A DNA stretch of 64,000 bases from Faecalibacter macacae (GTDB lineage: Bacteria > Bacteroidota > Bacteroidia > Flavobacteriales > Weeksellaceae): positions 127,605 to 191,604 of the forward strand of contig NZ_RDOJ01000003.1 of NCBI RefSeq assembly GCF_003687725.1. Reading direction: 5' to 3'. The position numbers were made by a program, and so were the translations under genes. Below are positions 44,564 to 54,826 of the stretch, in pieces. Each line of letters begins with the position of its first letter. The first letter of the stretch is position 1. The notes beneath the pieces are model-generated. The model made no database searches. It was not told where the DNA came from and saw only the letters and a program-made list of their open reading frames with translations.

Positions 44564-46747
44564 ATGTCAACTCTAAGATTTAAAGCGTTAGAAAAGTCTG
44601 TTAGTAAACAAGCTGAAAAAGTTGTTATCAACGAAAAATTATCAACATTATTCGGAGAAAATGTATTTTCTCATGATACAATGAGAGAGTATTTACCGAA
44701 ACAAGCTTTTAAAGCGATTATCTCTGCAAAGGAAAAGGGAACTAAAATTCCACGTGAATATGCTGATCAAGTAGCTTCTGCAATGAAAGATTGGGCTATT
44801 TCTAAAGGAGTAACTCACTTTACACACTGGTTTCAACCGTTAACAGGAACTACAGCAGAAAAACATGATTCTTTCTTTCGTCCAACAGAAGATGGTCGTG
44901 CAATTGATATGTTCGAAGGAACAGCATTAGTTCAACAAGAGCCAGATGCATCATCTTTCCCAAATGGAGGTATTCGTAATACTTTCGAAGCTCGTGGATA
45001 TACAGCTTGGGATCCAACATCTACGGCATTTATTATCGGTACTACGTTATTTATTCCTTCTGTATTTATTTCTTATACAGGTGAAACTTTAGATTACAAA
45101 GTTCCATTATTAAGAGCATTACAAGCTGTTGACGAAGCTGCAACAGAAGTAGCTAAATACTTTGATAAAAATGTAACAAAAGTTCAGTCAACTTTAGGTT
45201 GGGAGCAAGAATACTTCTTAGTTGACTTAAATTTATATAATTCTCGTCCTGATTTACAAATGACAGGTCGTACTTTAGTTGGACACTCTCCAGCAAAAGG
45301 GCAACAATTAGATGATCACTATTTTGGTGCTATTCCAATGCGTGTGATGGCTTTTATGCAAGAAATGGAAGTGGAATCTATGAAGTTAGGTATTCCTGTA
45401 ACTACACGTCATAATGAGGTTGCTCCAAACCAATTCGAATGTGCTCCAATGTTCGAAGAAGCAAACCAAGCAGTAGATCACAATTCATTATTAATGGATT
45501 TAATGGGTCGTATTGCTAAGAAACACGACTTTAAAGTTTTATTACACGAGAAACCATTTGCTGGTGTTAATGGATCTGGTAAACACAATAACTGGTCTTT
45601 ATCTACAGATACTGGTGAAAACTTATTATCTCCAGGTAAAAATCCAAAGAAAAACTTACAGTTCTTAACTTTCTTTGTAAATACAATTAAAGCAGTTTCT
45701 GAATACGGAGACATGTTACGTTCTGCAATTGCAGAAGCTGGTAACGATCACCGTTTAGGAGCTAATGAAGCACCTCCTGCAATTATTTCTATCTTCATCG
45801 GATCACAATTAACTTCAGTTTTAGATGAATTAGAAAAAGTAACGGAAGGAAAATTATCTCCAGAAGAGAAAACAGAATTAAAATTAAATGTTGTTGGTAA
45901 GATTCCAGAAATCTTATTAGATAATACAGACCGTAACAGAACTTCTCCATTTGCTTTCACAGGAAATAAATTTGAGATTCGTGCGGTAGGTTCTTCTGCT
46001 AACTGTGCTGAACCAATGACTGTTATTAACACAATTGTTGCACAACAGTTGAAAGAATTTAAAGTTGAAGTTGATGCTTTAGTAGACGGCGGTTTATCAA
46101 AAGATGAAGCAATTTTCAATGTATTACGTGAATACATTAAATCTTCTCGTAATATTTTATTTGAAGGTGATGGTTATTCTGATAACTGGGTTGAATTAGC
46201 TGAATCTCGTGGATTAAATAACTACAAAACAACTCCAGAAGCTTTAAAATTAGAATTAGATCCTAAATATATTGGAGTTTACGAAAAAACGGGTGTTTTA
46301 TCTGCTCGTGAAGTTGAAGCGCGTAATGAAATTAAATTAGAAAAATACTCAACTAAGATTTCTATTGAGGCGAATGTTTTAGTAGATTTAGTTTCTTCAC
46401 AAGTTATTCCAGCTGCGGTTAATTACCAAAATGTTTTAGTGAAAAATGTGAAAGGTTTAAAAGATATTTTTGGCGATGAATTCAAAGAATTAGCAAAAGA
46501 TCAAATGGATTTAATTCGTGTAATTTCAACACATATCAATGCAATTAAATCATTTAATGATCAATTAGTAGCTGAAATTAAAGCTGCTAAAGAAGTTGCT
46601 GATCACCAAGAACAAGCAGAATACTACGGTGCTAAAGTTAAACCACTATTTGATGAAATTCGTTACCACTCGGATGAGTTAGAAGAATTAATCGATAACA
46701 ATTTATGGCCATTAACTAAATACCGTGAAATGTTATTTACAAGATAA
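44564..46747 (+). CDS. glnA: Glutamine synthetase type III
   Basis: Glutamine synthetase III makes glutamine from glutamate, ammonia and ATP. The 727-residue length and the ends are characteristic of GSIII (GlnN): an N-terminal beta-grasp part with THFTHWFQPLTGTTAEKHDSF, the catalytic GVNGSGKHNNWSLST, and late NRTSPFAFTGNKFEIRAVGSS. GSIII forms dodecamers and is the common form in Bacteroidota. It stands alone with its own terminator, with a candidate operator and -7 box upstream. Confidence 0.96.
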   Translation: MSTLRFKALEKSVSKQAEKVVINEKLSTLFGENVFSHDTMREYLPKQAFKAIISAKEKGTKIPREYADQVASAMKDWAISKGVTHFTHWFQPLTGTTAEKHDSFFRPTEDGRAIDMFEGTALVQQEPDASSFPNGGIRNTFEARGYTAWDPTSTAFIIGTTLFIPSVFISYTGETLDYKVPLLRALQAVDEAATEVAKYFDKNVTKVQSTLGWEQEYFLVDLNLYNSRPDLQMTGRTLVGHSPAKGQQLDDHYFGAIPMRVMAFMQEMEVESMKLGIPVTTRHNEVAPNQFECAPMFEEANQAVDHNSLLMDLMGRIAKKHDFKVLLHEKPFAGVNGSGKHNNWSLSTDTGENLLSPGKNPKKNLQFLTFFVNTIKAVSEYGDMLRSAIAEAGNDHRLGANEAPPAIISIFIGSQLTSVLDELEKVTEGKLSPEEKTELKLNVVGKIPEILLDNTDRNRTSPFAFTGNKFEIRAVGSSANCAEPMTVINTIVAQQLKEFKVEVDALVDGGLSKDEAIFNVLREYIKSSRNILFEGDGYSDNWVELAESRGLNNYKTTPEALKLELDPKYIGVYEKTGVLSAREVEARNEIKLEKYSTKISIEANVLVDLVSSQVIPAAVNYQNVLVKNVKGLKDIFGDEFKELAKDQMDLIRVISTHINAIKSFNDQLVAEIKAAKEVADHQEQAEYYGAKVKPLFDEIRYHSDELEELIDNNLWPLTKYREMLFTR

Positions 46748-46766
46748 TAAATAGCTCATTATATAT

Positions 46767-46800
46767 TAAAAGTCCCAAATTATTTATTTGGGACTTTTTT
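46767..46800 (+). terminator. Terminator after glnA
   Basis: AAAAGTCCCAAAT pairs with ATTTGGGACTTTT (13 bp), then a T tract. The following 270 bases up to 47068 are more than 80 percent A+T and contain nothing else I can name apart from the -7 box at 47018. Confidence 0.9.
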
Positions 46801-47017
46801 GTTTTTATATCGTATTGTAATATATAAATCTAGTTAAAATTATATTTATTTAAATTAATAGGAATCGTGATATTAATTTTCTAAAAAAAAATAATAATAT
46901 CAAGAAATAATAGATTTAATTTTTATCATATTTATATAAATTGATTTAATTTATTAGTTATTTATAAATAATACTTTGAAAATGTTATTTTAATAATATT
47001 AATTATTATTCTTTAAC

Positions 47018-47025
47018 TATATTTG
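47018..47025 (+). promoter_or_regulatory. Candidate -7 box of the T9SS cargo gene
   Basis: TATATTTG, 43 bases before the ATG, no clear -33 partner in the AT-rich upstream DNA. Confidence 0.45.
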
Positions 47026-47068
47026 TTAAACACAATAATGAATTAATTACTTTTAAACATATACTATT

Positions 47069-47902
47069 ATGAAGAAATTTTTATTCTCTTTATTTGCTCT
47101 TGCTGCTTTTTCAGCAAATGCACAAACTGTTATTTATTCAGAAGATTTTAACTCTGCTACTGTTGATAATCCACCAGCAGGATGGGTATTCCAAGATATG
47201 GACGGTGATGGATATAATTTTGGTGACATGTATTTTGTTCCAAACTCTGCAGGGGAACCATCTACACCAGTATCATTAATTTCAAGATCTTGGCAAGTTA
47301 GTCCATTAACACCAAATAATACTGCTACATCTCCGTTAATCGATTTAACAAATGCTTCAGGTGCTATTACATTAGAATGGAAAGTAACTGCGGCTAATAA
47401 TGTATCATGGAATAGTGAAAACTACTCTGTGTATGTTCATACTGTAGAAGATGTATACGAAGCAGTTTTCGAAGAACCAGTTTTCACTGAAACATATACT
47501 GGTGCAGGAGGGTTTCCAGGTGTTCAAACAAAAACTGTAGATATCTCTTCATTCGCAGGTCAAAGTGTTTTTGTTACTTTCAGACATCACGATGTTACAG
47601 ATATGGATTATTTATCGTTAGATGATGTAACAGTAAAAGCAGAAGTTTTAGGAGTTGCTGATATGAATGCAGCTAAAGTTTCTGTATATCCAAATCCAGT
47701 AAAAGACGAGTTTAAATTAAACTTAAGTGCAGCTTACAATTCAGCTAAGACAGAAGTAACAGTTACTGATTTAACAGGAAAAAAAGTAAAAACTTTTGCA
47801 GCTGGTGAATCTTATAATGTTTCTGACTTAGGAAAAGGAGTTTATATTTTAACAATTACTGATGGAGTTAATAAATTCACTCAGAAATTAATTAAAAAAT
47901 AA
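47069..47902 (+). CDS. Secreted protein with cleaved-adhesin-like domain and T9SS sorting domain
   Basis: The 277-residue protein has a signal peptide (about 1-18, ending ANAQ), a beta-sandwich domain (about 20-190) with the choice-of-anchor J/cleaved adhesin look (YSEDFNS...PPAGWVFQDMDGDG, and a late FRHHDVTDMDYLSLDDV), and a type A T9SS sorting domain at about 200-277 (VYPNPVKDEF...KGVYILTI...QKLIKK). It should be exported by the T9SS and attached to the surface or released. Its ligand is unknown. Confidence 0.9.
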   Translation: MKKFLFSLFALAAFSANAQTVIYSEDFNSATVDNPPAGWVFQDMDGDGYNFGDMYFVPNSAGEPSTPVSLISRSWQVSPLTPNNTATSPLIDLTNASGAITLEWKVTAANNVSWNSENYSVYVHTVEDVYEAVFEEPVFTETYTGAGGFPGVQTKTVDISSFAGQSVFVTFRHHDVTDMDYLSLDDVTVKAEVLGVADMNAAKVSVYPNPVKDEFKLNLSAAYNSAKTEVTVTDLTGKKVKTFAAGESYNVSDLGKGVYILTITDGVNKFTQKLIKK

Positions 47903-47918
47903 TAAAATATATTTCTAA

Positions 47919-47952
47919 AAAAAAACCGATGAGAAATCATCGGTTTTTTTTA
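47919..47952 (+). terminator. Terminator after the T9SS cargo gene
   Basis: A 12-bp perfect stem (47921-47932 with 47937-47948), GAAA loop and T tract. Confidence 0.92.
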
Positions 47953-47982
47953 TTCAAATTTTCTGAATCCCTTGATATATTG

Positions 47983-47990
47983 TATCTTTG
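47983..47990 (+). promoter_or_regulatory. Candidate -7 box of prfA
   Basis: TATCTTTG, an exact TAnnTTTG match, 17 bases before the ATG at 48008. Confidence 0.5.
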
Positions 47991-48007
47991 CAAACCAATA
48001 ATTGATT

Positions 48008-49099
48008 ATGGCAGATTTAGGTCTATTAGATAAATTAAGAGCAATTAAACAACGTTTCGATGAGGTTGCGGATTTAATCATCCAACCTGATATCGTTACT
48101 GATCAGGCTCGTTACGCAAAATTAAACAAGGAATATTCGGATTTAAGAGATTTCGTAGAAATTCAAAAAACGTACGAAGGTTTTATTAATGCAATTGAAG
48201 AAGCTGACGAAATCATCGCTGATGGTTCTGATGCAGAAATGGTTGAATTAGCAAAATTAGAGAAAGACGAAGCAATTAATGCAATTCCAGCTTTAGAGGA
48301 AGAAATCAAAATGATGTTAATCCCTAAAGATCCAGAAGATGATAAAAACGTTATCGTAGAGTTACGTTCTGGTACTGGAGGTGATGAGGCTGCAATTTTC
48401 GTAGAAGACGTTTACCGTATGTATTCTATGTACTTTAAAGATAAAGGATGGAAACACGAAGTTTTAAATACTTCTGAAGCATCTGGAAAAGGTTTCAAAG
48501 AACTTATTATGGAAGTTTCTGGTGATGCTGTTTACGGAACTTTAAAGTATGAATCTGGAGTGCACCGTGTACAACGTGTTCCTGAAACTGAATCTCAAGG
48601 ACGTGTACATACATCTGCAATTACTGTTGCTGTTTTACCAGAAGCAGAAGAGGTAGATGTTACAATTAATCCAGCAGATTTAGAGTATCAAACTTCTCGT
48701 TCGTCTGGAGCAGGAGGACAGAACGTAAATAAAGTTGAAACGAAAGTACAATTAACGCACAAACCATCTGGTATTGTTATCGTTTGTCAAGAAGCTCGTT
48801 CGCAGCTGAAAAACCGTGAGAAAGCGTTACAATTATTACGTACAAAGTTATACGAAATTGAATTCGAGAAGAAGCATTCAGAGCGTTCAGCTCAACGTAA
48901 ATCGTTAGTATCAACTGGTGACCGTTCAGCTAAAATTCGTACATACAACTATCCTCAAGGACGTATTACTGATCACCGTATCAATAAATCTATCTATAAC
49001 TTAGATAACTTTATGAATGGAGATATCCAAGAGATGATTGATGCTTTGAAGATGGCAGAAAATGCAGAAAAATTAAAAGGAGAAGAAGACGATTACTAA
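48008..49099 (+). CDS. prfA: Peptide chain release factor 1
   Basis: RF1 recognises UAA and UAG and releases the finished peptide. The GGQ motif is at 236-238 within [15 protein letters not shown]. The length of 363 residues from ATG 48008 is normal; a TTG at 48002 in frame would add only two residues and is not preferred. RF1 rather than RF2 is supported by its uninterrupted frame and overall length. The gene is monocistronic with its own promoter and terminator. Confidence 0.96.
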   Translation: MADLGLLDKLRAIKQRFDEVADLIIQPDIVTDQARYAKLNKEYSDLRDFVEIQKTYEGFINAIEEADEIIADGSDAEMVELAKLEKDEAINAIPALEEEIKMMLIPKDPEDDKNVIVELRSGTGGDEAAIFVEDVYRMYSMYFKDKGWKHEVLNTSEASGKGFKELIMEVSGDAVYGTLKYESGVHRVQRVPETESQGRVHTSAITVAVLPEAEEVDVTINPADLEYQTSRSSGAGGQNVNKVETKVQLTHKPSGIVIVCQEARSQLKNREKALQLLRTKLYEIEFEKKHSERSAQRKSLVSTGDRSAKIRTYNYPQGRITDHRINKSIYNLDNFMNGDIQEMIDALKMAENAEKLKGEEDDY

Positions 49100-49124
49100 A
49101 TCGAATATTTTCTTTAAATAATAT

Positions 49125-49153
49125 AAGCCTTCCAATTTCGGAAGGCTTTTTTA
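49125..49153 (+). terminator. Terminator after prfA
   Basis: A 9-bp perfect stem (49125-49133 with 49140-49148), 6-base loop and T tract. Confidence 0.88.
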
Positions 49154-49205
49154 TTTTAAGTAATTAATATTCAGTTTATCTATTGATTTTTAGATAAATT
49201 AAAGA

Positions 49206-50474
49206 ATGAAAGAATCATTTTTACATTATATCTGGCAAATGAAATGTTTGAATATTACAGATTTAAAAACATTTCATGGAAGTTCGATTGAAATTATCAA
49301 TTTCGGAAAGTTAAATCATGACTCTGGTCCAGATTTTTATAATGCTGAAATTGTAATTAATAAGCAACTTTGGGTTGGTTGTGTAGAAATGCATGTTAAT
49401 TCATCGGATTGGAATTTACACCATCACTCAGAAGATGAAAGTTATCAAAATGTAATTTTACATGTCGTTTGGAAGCATGATAAAGAAATTGATAAACTAA
49501 GACAATCTAATGTAGAAACGTTGATTTTAGAAGAGTTTGTACCAAAAGAAGTTATTTTTAATTATCAACAAATAGTTTCAAATAAATTAAATCAAATTCA
49601 TTGTAAAGGATTATTGAATAAGATAGATTGGGACAAAATTTCTTTTTGGTTTGATCGATTGTTAATTGATCGATTAGAAGAAAAATCAAATTCAATATTT
49701 CAACTTTATGAAGAATCGAATAACAGTTGGGAAGAAGTAACCTTTAAATTATTAGCTTCCAATTTCGGTTTAAAAGTAAACAAAGAAGCGTTTGAAATTT
49801 GGTCAAAATCGTTTCCTTTCTCAGTATTGCAGAAGAATCAATCGGATAAAAATAGAGTTGAAGCCTTATTTTTTAGCCAAGCAGGATTTTTGGAAGATGA
49901 AGTTGATGAATATGTAAAAGAACTAAAAAATGAATATAATTTTTTACAGAGAAAATATGATTTGAATTCGTTGAATAAATCAATTTTTAAATTCTCGAGC
50001 ATGCGACCTCACGGATTTCCAACTATTCGTTTAGCCCAATTATCTTCAATTTATTCAGTAGAAAAAAGTTTATTTTCAAAAATAGTATCGTTTCAATCCA
50101 TCAAAGAAATTGAAGTTTATTTCAGAAATTTTGAACCGAATGATTATTGGAAAACTCATTTTGTTTTTGGGAAAGAGAGTAAAGAAACTTCCAAACAACT
50201 TTCTATTAGTAAGATTCATAATTTAATTATTAACACAATTTTGCCATTAAAATTTGCATACGAATTAACCAATGATCAGTTAGATATAGACTATTATTTA
50301 GAAATTTTAAAACAGTTAAAAGTTGAATCAAATTCTATTGTAGAAACATTTATTGATTCGGGTTTTAGAATAAAATCAGCAAAAGATTCACAAAGTGTAA
50401 TCCATCTTAAAAAAAGATATTGCGATGAAAAAAAATGCTTAAATTGTGCCATCGGAACTGAAGTTTTGAAATAA
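49206..50474 (+). CDS. DUF2851 family protein
   Basis: The 422-residue soluble protein has the DUF2851 hallmark near its start: a GPDFYNAEIVI segment, then WVGCVEMHVNSSDWNLH and YQNVILHVVW. The C-terminus has four cysteines in CDEKKCLNCAIG, suggesting metal binding. The early acidic/His residues (GPDF, E-x-H, SSDW-x-x-H) look like a nuclease-type active site, but this is a guess; the family has no established function. The stop codon overlaps the start of the PspC-like gene by one base. Confidence 0.88.
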   Translation: MKESFLHYIWQMKCLNITDLKTFHGSSIEIINFGKLNHDSGPDFYNAEIVINKQLWVGCVEMHVNSSDWNLHHHSEDESYQNVILHVVWKHDKEIDKLRQSNVETLILEEFVPKEVIFNYQQIVSNKLNQIHCKGLLNKIDWDKISFWFDRLLIDRLEEKSNSIFQLYEESNNSWEEVTFKLLASNFGLKVNKEAFEIWSKSFPFSVLQKNQSDKNRVEALFFSQAGFLEDEVDEYVKELKNEYNFLQRKYDLNSLNKSIFKFSSMRPHGFPTIRLAQLSSIYSVEKSLFSKIVSFQSIKEIEVYFRNFEPNDYWKTHFVFGKESKETSKQLSISKIHNLIINTILPLKFAYELTNDQLDIDYYLEILKQLKVESNSIVETFIDSGFRIKSAKDSQSVIHLKKRYCDEKKCLNCAIGTEVLK

Positions 50475-50695
50475 TGAAAGAGCAAATAAGAAATTTTACA
50501 GAAAAAAGTTGGTTTAACGTTATCTCTCGTATCGCAGATAAATTTGGGGTTCGTGTAACTAAATTACGTTTTATTTATATTTATTTAGCATTTGCCACTT
50601 TCGGTTTAGCCTTTATTGGTTATTTTATTATGTTATTCTTTTTTTGGATAAAAGACTGTTTTGTTATTAAAAGAAAATCAGTTTTTGATTTATAA
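50474..50695 (+). CDS. PspC domain-containing small membrane protein
   Basis: The 73-residue protein has the PspC-type arrangement: a short amphipathic start, VISRIADKFGVRVTKLRFIYI, and one hydrophobic helix (about 34-60). PspC proteins are membrane sensors of envelope stress in other bacteria, but this short form may only share the domain. It is coupled to the DUF2851 gene by a one-base stop/start overlap. Confidence 0.82.
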   Translation: MKEQIRNFTEKSWFNVISRIADKFGVRVTKLRFIYIYLAFATFGLAFIGYFIMLFFFWIKDCFVIKRKSVFDL

Positions 50696-50792
50696 ATAAT
50701 TATTAACCGAATTCATTTTTAGAATTCAAATATCTTAGCTTTTCTCAAATAATAGCATGTAGGTTTGGTTGGTTACATAAATCTATAGGCCT

Positions 50793-51791
50793 ATGAAAAG
50801 TTTAAGAAAAGATCGTTGGCATTTTACTTTTGGCCAAAGAATAGGAATCTTTATTTTATTACTTACTTTATTATGTTTTGAAATGGTTTTAGCTTTTCAG
50901 AACAAAAGCAACGAGCTTTCGTTACAAAAAGTAGATTCCGTATATTATCAAAAATTAGAGAAAGAATTAGCTGAATTGATCGAGGTTCAGAAAACGAAAC
51001 CTTTCAAAAAATCAACTTTATCTTCAACTAAATTTAAGCAAGATTCATTAAAACCTTTTAATCCCAATGATTTACCAAAACAAGGTTGGGAAAAAATTGG
51101 TTTTACGCCAAAACAGGCGGAAGTAATCATGAAATATAAACAAATACTTGGTGGAAAATTTGAATCGAAAGAGCAAATTAAGAAATGTTATGTAATTTCT
51201 GATGAGCTTTATGAAGCTTTGGAGCCATATATTTTACTACCCGATAAAGCAAAATCTGATTATAAATTAGAGAAATCTCAGTTATCTAAAAAAGTAACAT
51301 ATCGAAAATTTAATCCTAATAATTATACTGTTGATGATTGGGTTAAAATTGGTTTTAGTCCTAAACAAGCGGAAACCATTTTGAAATATAAAAATATAGT
51401 CGGAGGCGAATTTAAATCGAAAGAACAGATTAAGAAATGTTATGTTATCTCTGAAGAGAAGTACAATGAAATGAAAAATTTTATTGATTTACCTGAGAAA
51501 TTAGAAACGGTTTATACAAAAAATACAATAGAAAATATTGAGAAAAGAGAAACTCCAAGTCATGTTAAATCTGACGTTAAGAAAGTTGAAATTTCAAAAA
51601 AGTTTAATCCTAATGAATTGGATTTAGAAGGTTGGATTGCTATGGGCTTTACTGAAAAACAAGCACAAACTATTCTGAATTTTAAACGATCATTAGGAGG
51701 GAAGTTTAAAGATGCAAAAACTCTGAGTAGGAGTTATGTTATCTCCGATGAAAAGTTTAAAGAAATGGAACCTTTTTTAGTGTTTGATTAA
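50793..51791 (+). CDS. Membrane-anchored protein with three helix-hairpin-helix repeats
   Basis: The 332-residue protein has one N-terminal transmembrane helix (about 13-34), a Lys-rich linker, and three repeats of about 62 residues (89-150, 173-234, 271-332). Each begins FNPN, continues GW-x-x-(I/M)GF-(T/S)-x-KQA and ends KCYVIS or RSYVIS plus an acidic helix. This matches the helix-hairpin-helix modules of ComEA-like proteins, which bind DNA. The topology would place the repeats outside the inner membrane, as in ComEA, so a role in DNA uptake or envelope DNA binding is possible but unproven. Confidence 0.85.
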   Translation: MKSLRKDRWHFTFGQRIGIFILLLTLLCFEMVLAFQNKSNELSLQKVDSVYYQKLEKELAELIEVQKTKPFKKSTLSSTKFKQDSLKPFNPNDLPKQGWEKIGFTPKQAEVIMKYKQILGGKFESKEQIKKCYVISDELYEALEPYILLPDKAKSDYKLEKSQLSKKVTYRKFNPNNYTVDDWVKIGFSPKQAETILKYKNIVGGEFKSKEQIKKCYVISEEKYNEMKNFIDLPEKLETVYTKNTIENIEKRETPSHVKSDVKKVEISKKFNPNELDLEGWIAMGFTEKQAQTILNFKRSLGGKFKDAKTLSRSYVISDEKFKEMEPFLVFD

Positions 51792-51795
51792 AATA

Positions 51796-51828
51796 AAAAC
51801 ACCACTTCAATTAACTGAAGTGGTGTTT
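51796..51828. terminator. Bidirectional terminator between the HhH gene and the M16 protease gene
   Basis: A 13-bp perfect stem (51797-51809 with 51816-51828) and a 6-base loop. The T run is better on the minus strand, so it mainly serves the M16 protease gene. Confidence 0.85.
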
Positions 51829-51850
51829 AATTTTATAATGAAATTAGTTT

Positions 51851-54763
51851 TTAGTAGTTGAATAAATCTTCAAGAGTTAATTCTTTTACTTCTCCTAATT
51901 TGTTTACAGCTTCCCAGTCTAAGCTTTCTTTTTTTCCGATTAATCCAACATTAAATTTTTGTCCTTTAATGTGTTTTTGGAAAAATTGGTCTAATTTATC
52001 AATAGTTAAAGTAGATGTTTGGTTATAGATATCTTTATTGATATCGTAGTTAATACCGCGATCTTGTAACGATAACCAGTAGAAAAATACATTAGATTTT
52101 GTATAACGTTTTGTAGCAATTTGTTTTAATGCTGCTTGTTTTGAGTTTTCGAATTGATTTTCTGCTTTAGGCATATCATTCATTAATTCTAACATCGCAT
52201 CAACTGCTTGTGGCAATTTGTTTGCTTGTGTACCAATATTTGCTCTTACATAGTTGTAATCATTCTTTTTACTTGCGTTAGAATAAGCCGAACGTGCAGA
52301 ATAAGCTAACGATTTTGACTCACGAATTTCTTGGAAAACGATAGAAGATAATCCACCCCCAAAATATTCATTAAACATTCCTGAAGGAGTTAATAAATTT
52401 GAATCAAATTGCTGATCTCTTGCTACGAAATTAATTTCTGCTTGTACCATATCATAAGGAGCAAAATAAACTTTTCCGTCTGTTGCAGATTGCGCAAATT
52501 CTTTTTTCGCTGGAATTTTTGTAGCCTTACCAAAGTTGTGGTATTTCTCTATTAACTTTTTAGTTTCAGCTTCATTATTTCCAAAGTAGAAAATTTGGTG
52601 CTCATAGTTAAAGAAATCTTTAATAATTTGCGTTAATTCTTTTGGATCAATTGCTTTTAATTCTGCTTCAGATAAGATATTTCTAAAACGATTATCTGGT
52701 CCGTATTGTGCATAATTATTTAATGCAGCAGCAATAGCATTTTTATTTTTCTTCGCGTTTACACGAGATTTTAAAATTGTATTTACATACTCGTTGTAAG
52801 ATTCTTTATTTGCTACAGCATCAGAAATTAAGTGTTCAAATAAACTTAAACCTTCACCTAAATTCTTTTGTAATGCAGTAACAGAAACATATGTACGATC
52901 AGTTCCTGAGTTAACGTTATATTCAACCCCGTATTTGTAAAGCTCTTTCTTTAAGTTTTCTGCAGAATACTTAGATGTTCCTAAATAATCTAAATAGTTA
53001 ATAGCTAAAGAAAGTTTTTTATCATGATCAGATCCAATTTCAGAAATGTAGTAAACAGTACTAATATCGTTTGTTTTATTTTGGATTGAAGTGAATTTAG
53101 TATTCTTTACTTTTCCTTCTTTCATCTCTTTTTTGAAATCAACAAAAACTGGTTTAATATCGTCAGAATTAATTTTCATAAATTCTTTGTACCAGTTAGA
53201 TTGTGCATCACGATTTAATTGAATTGGAGTAATTCCTGGATTAGAAACACGTACTAAATCTTTATTTTCTCCTTGACGTTTGTAAACAATTACATAGTTA
53301 TCATTGTAATATTTGTTAGCAAATTCCATTAATTCTTTCTTCGTGATTTTAGATAAATCATCGTGTTCAGAAACTACGTTTTGCCAAGGTGTATCATTAA
53401 TGAAAGATTTGTATAAGCTTCCCGCTAAAGCACGTGTGTTTTCCCATGATCTCATACGAGATTTTTTCATGTCATTTACTACGGCTTCAATCATCCAATC
53501 GTCAAATTCACCTTTCTTGATTTTATCAATTTGGCTTAATAATAAATCACGAACTTCTTCTAAAGATTGTCCTTGTTTAGGCGCTCCAGAAAAAGAATGC
53601 ATTCCGTAATCACGGAAGAATGAAGCACCAGAACCTGCTCCTAAAGCTTTTTGTTGTTGATTGATATTTAAGTCGATTAATCCAGCTGTTGAATTACTTA
53701 AGATGTAATCGATTAATGTTACATATTTAGCATCTTTAGAGTTTACTCCGTCAAAACGGTAAGCGAACTGAACTCTTTCAGATGAAGGGCTTGTAACGTC
53801 TGAAGATACGATTTTTTTAATTGCTTCTTCCTTTGCAACATATTGTGCTGGAGCTGGTTTTTTAGCCATTCCACCAAAATATTTATCAATTAAAGGAAGT
53901 GCAGTATCATAATCAAAATCACCAATTAATAAAACAGCCATATTACTTGCAACGTAGTATTTGTCGAAGTAATTATGAATTGCAACCATCGATGGATTCT
54001 TTAAATGCTCAGAAGTTCCAATTGTAGTTTGTGTTCCGTAGTGAGATTTAGGAAATAAAGTTTCCATTAATTTATAGAAAACTAATCGGCTATCATTATC
54101 CTGAGATCGGTTAAATTCTTCGTAAACAGCTTCTAATTCAGTATGGAATAAACGTAAAGTTAATTCATTAAATCTTTCAGCTTCAACCATTAAGAATTTT
54201 TCTAACTCGTTACTTGGAATATTGTTGTGATAAATAGTTTCTTCTAAAGAAGTATGTGCATTTGTTCCAGATGCTCCTAAAGACGAAATTAATTTATCAT
54301 ATTCATTTGCTACCGCATATTTAGACGCTTCTTGAGAAACCTCATCAATTTTTTTGTAGATAGCAATCTTTTTTTCTGGATCTTTTTCAGCTTTATGTTG
54401 CTCGTATAAATCTGAAATTTGTTGGATTAAAACTTTTTCTTTTGCCCAATCTTGTGTTCCGATTTTTGATGTTCCTTTAAATACCATATGCTCCAAATAG
54501 TGAGCTAAACCAGTATTATCTTCAGGATCATTGTTAGAACCAGTTTTTACGGCAATGTGAGTTTGGATTCTTGGCTCATCTTTAATTTGAGCTAAATAAA
54601 TTTTTAATCCATTATCTAATGTATAGATACGTGTTTTTGTTGGATCATTTTCAACTATTTCGTAACTATAACCTTTGTTGTCAGTCTTTTTCACGGTATT
54701 AAATTGTGCATGAGCTAATACTGAGGAAAATAGTATTCCGCATACTAGTAGTGATTTTTTCAT
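51851..54763 (-). CDS. M16 family zinc metallopeptidase
   Basis: The 970-residue protein has a signal peptide (1-20, ending AHAQ) and the inverted zinc motif HYLEH at 88-92 with the downstream Glu about 75 residues later (EAVYEEFNRS). Two pitrilysin/insulinase-type halves are present, the second lacking the motif, as in single-chain M16 enzymes. Located in the periplasm or outer membrane, it may degrade small or misfolded peptides. It is transcribed alone. Confidence 0.93.
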   Translation of the reverse strand: MKKSLLVCGILFSSVLAHAQFNTVKKTDNKGYSYEIVENDPTKTRIYTLDNGLKIYLAQIKDEPRIQTHIAVKTGSNNDPEDNTGLAHYLEHMVFKGTSKIGTQDWAKEKVLIQQISDLYEQHKAEKDPEKKIAIYKKIDEVSQEASKYAVANEYDKLISSLGASGTNAHTSLEETIYHNNIPSNELEKFLMVEAERFNELTLRLFHTELEAVYEEFNRSQDNDSRLVFYKLMETLFPKSHYGTQTTIGTSEHLKNPSMVAIHNYFDKYYVASNMAVLLIGDFDYDTALPLIDKYFGGMAKKPAPAQYVAKEEAIKKIVSSDVTSPSSERVQFAYRFDGVNSKDAKYVTLIDYILSNSTAGLIDLNINQQQKALGAGSGASFFRDYGMHSFSGAPKQGQSLEEVRDLLLSQIDKIKKGEFDDWMIEAVVNDMKKSRMRSWENTRALAGSLYKSFINDTPWQNVVSEHDDLSKITKKELMEFANKYYNDNYVIVYKRQGENKDLVRVSNPGITPIQLNRDAQSNWYKEFMKINSDDIKPVFVDFKKEMKEGKVKNTKFTSIQNKTNDISTVYYISEIGSDHDKKLSLAINYLDYLGTSKYSAENLKKELYKYGVEYNVNSGTDRTYVSVTALQKNLGEGLSLFEHLISDAVANKESYNEYVNTILKSRVNAKKNKNAIAAALNNYAQYGPDNRFRNILSEAELKAIDPKELTQIIKDFFNYEHQIFYFGNNEAETKKLIEKYHNFGKATKIPAKKEFAQSATDGKVYFAPYDMVQAEINFVARDQQFDSNLLTPSGMFNEYFGGGLSSIVFQEIRESKSLAYSARSAYSNASKKNDYNYVRANIGTQANKLPQAVDAMLELMNDMPKAENQFENSKQAALKQIATKRYTKSNVFFYWLSLQDRGINYDINKDIYNQTSTLTIDKLDQFFQKHIKGQKFNVGLIGKKESLDWEAVNKLGEVKELTLEDLFNY

Positions 54764-54826
54764 GTAGTTAATTTTAATTAATCTAAAAATAGGGATTATT
54801 AACTAAACGAAAAAAAAATAATAATG

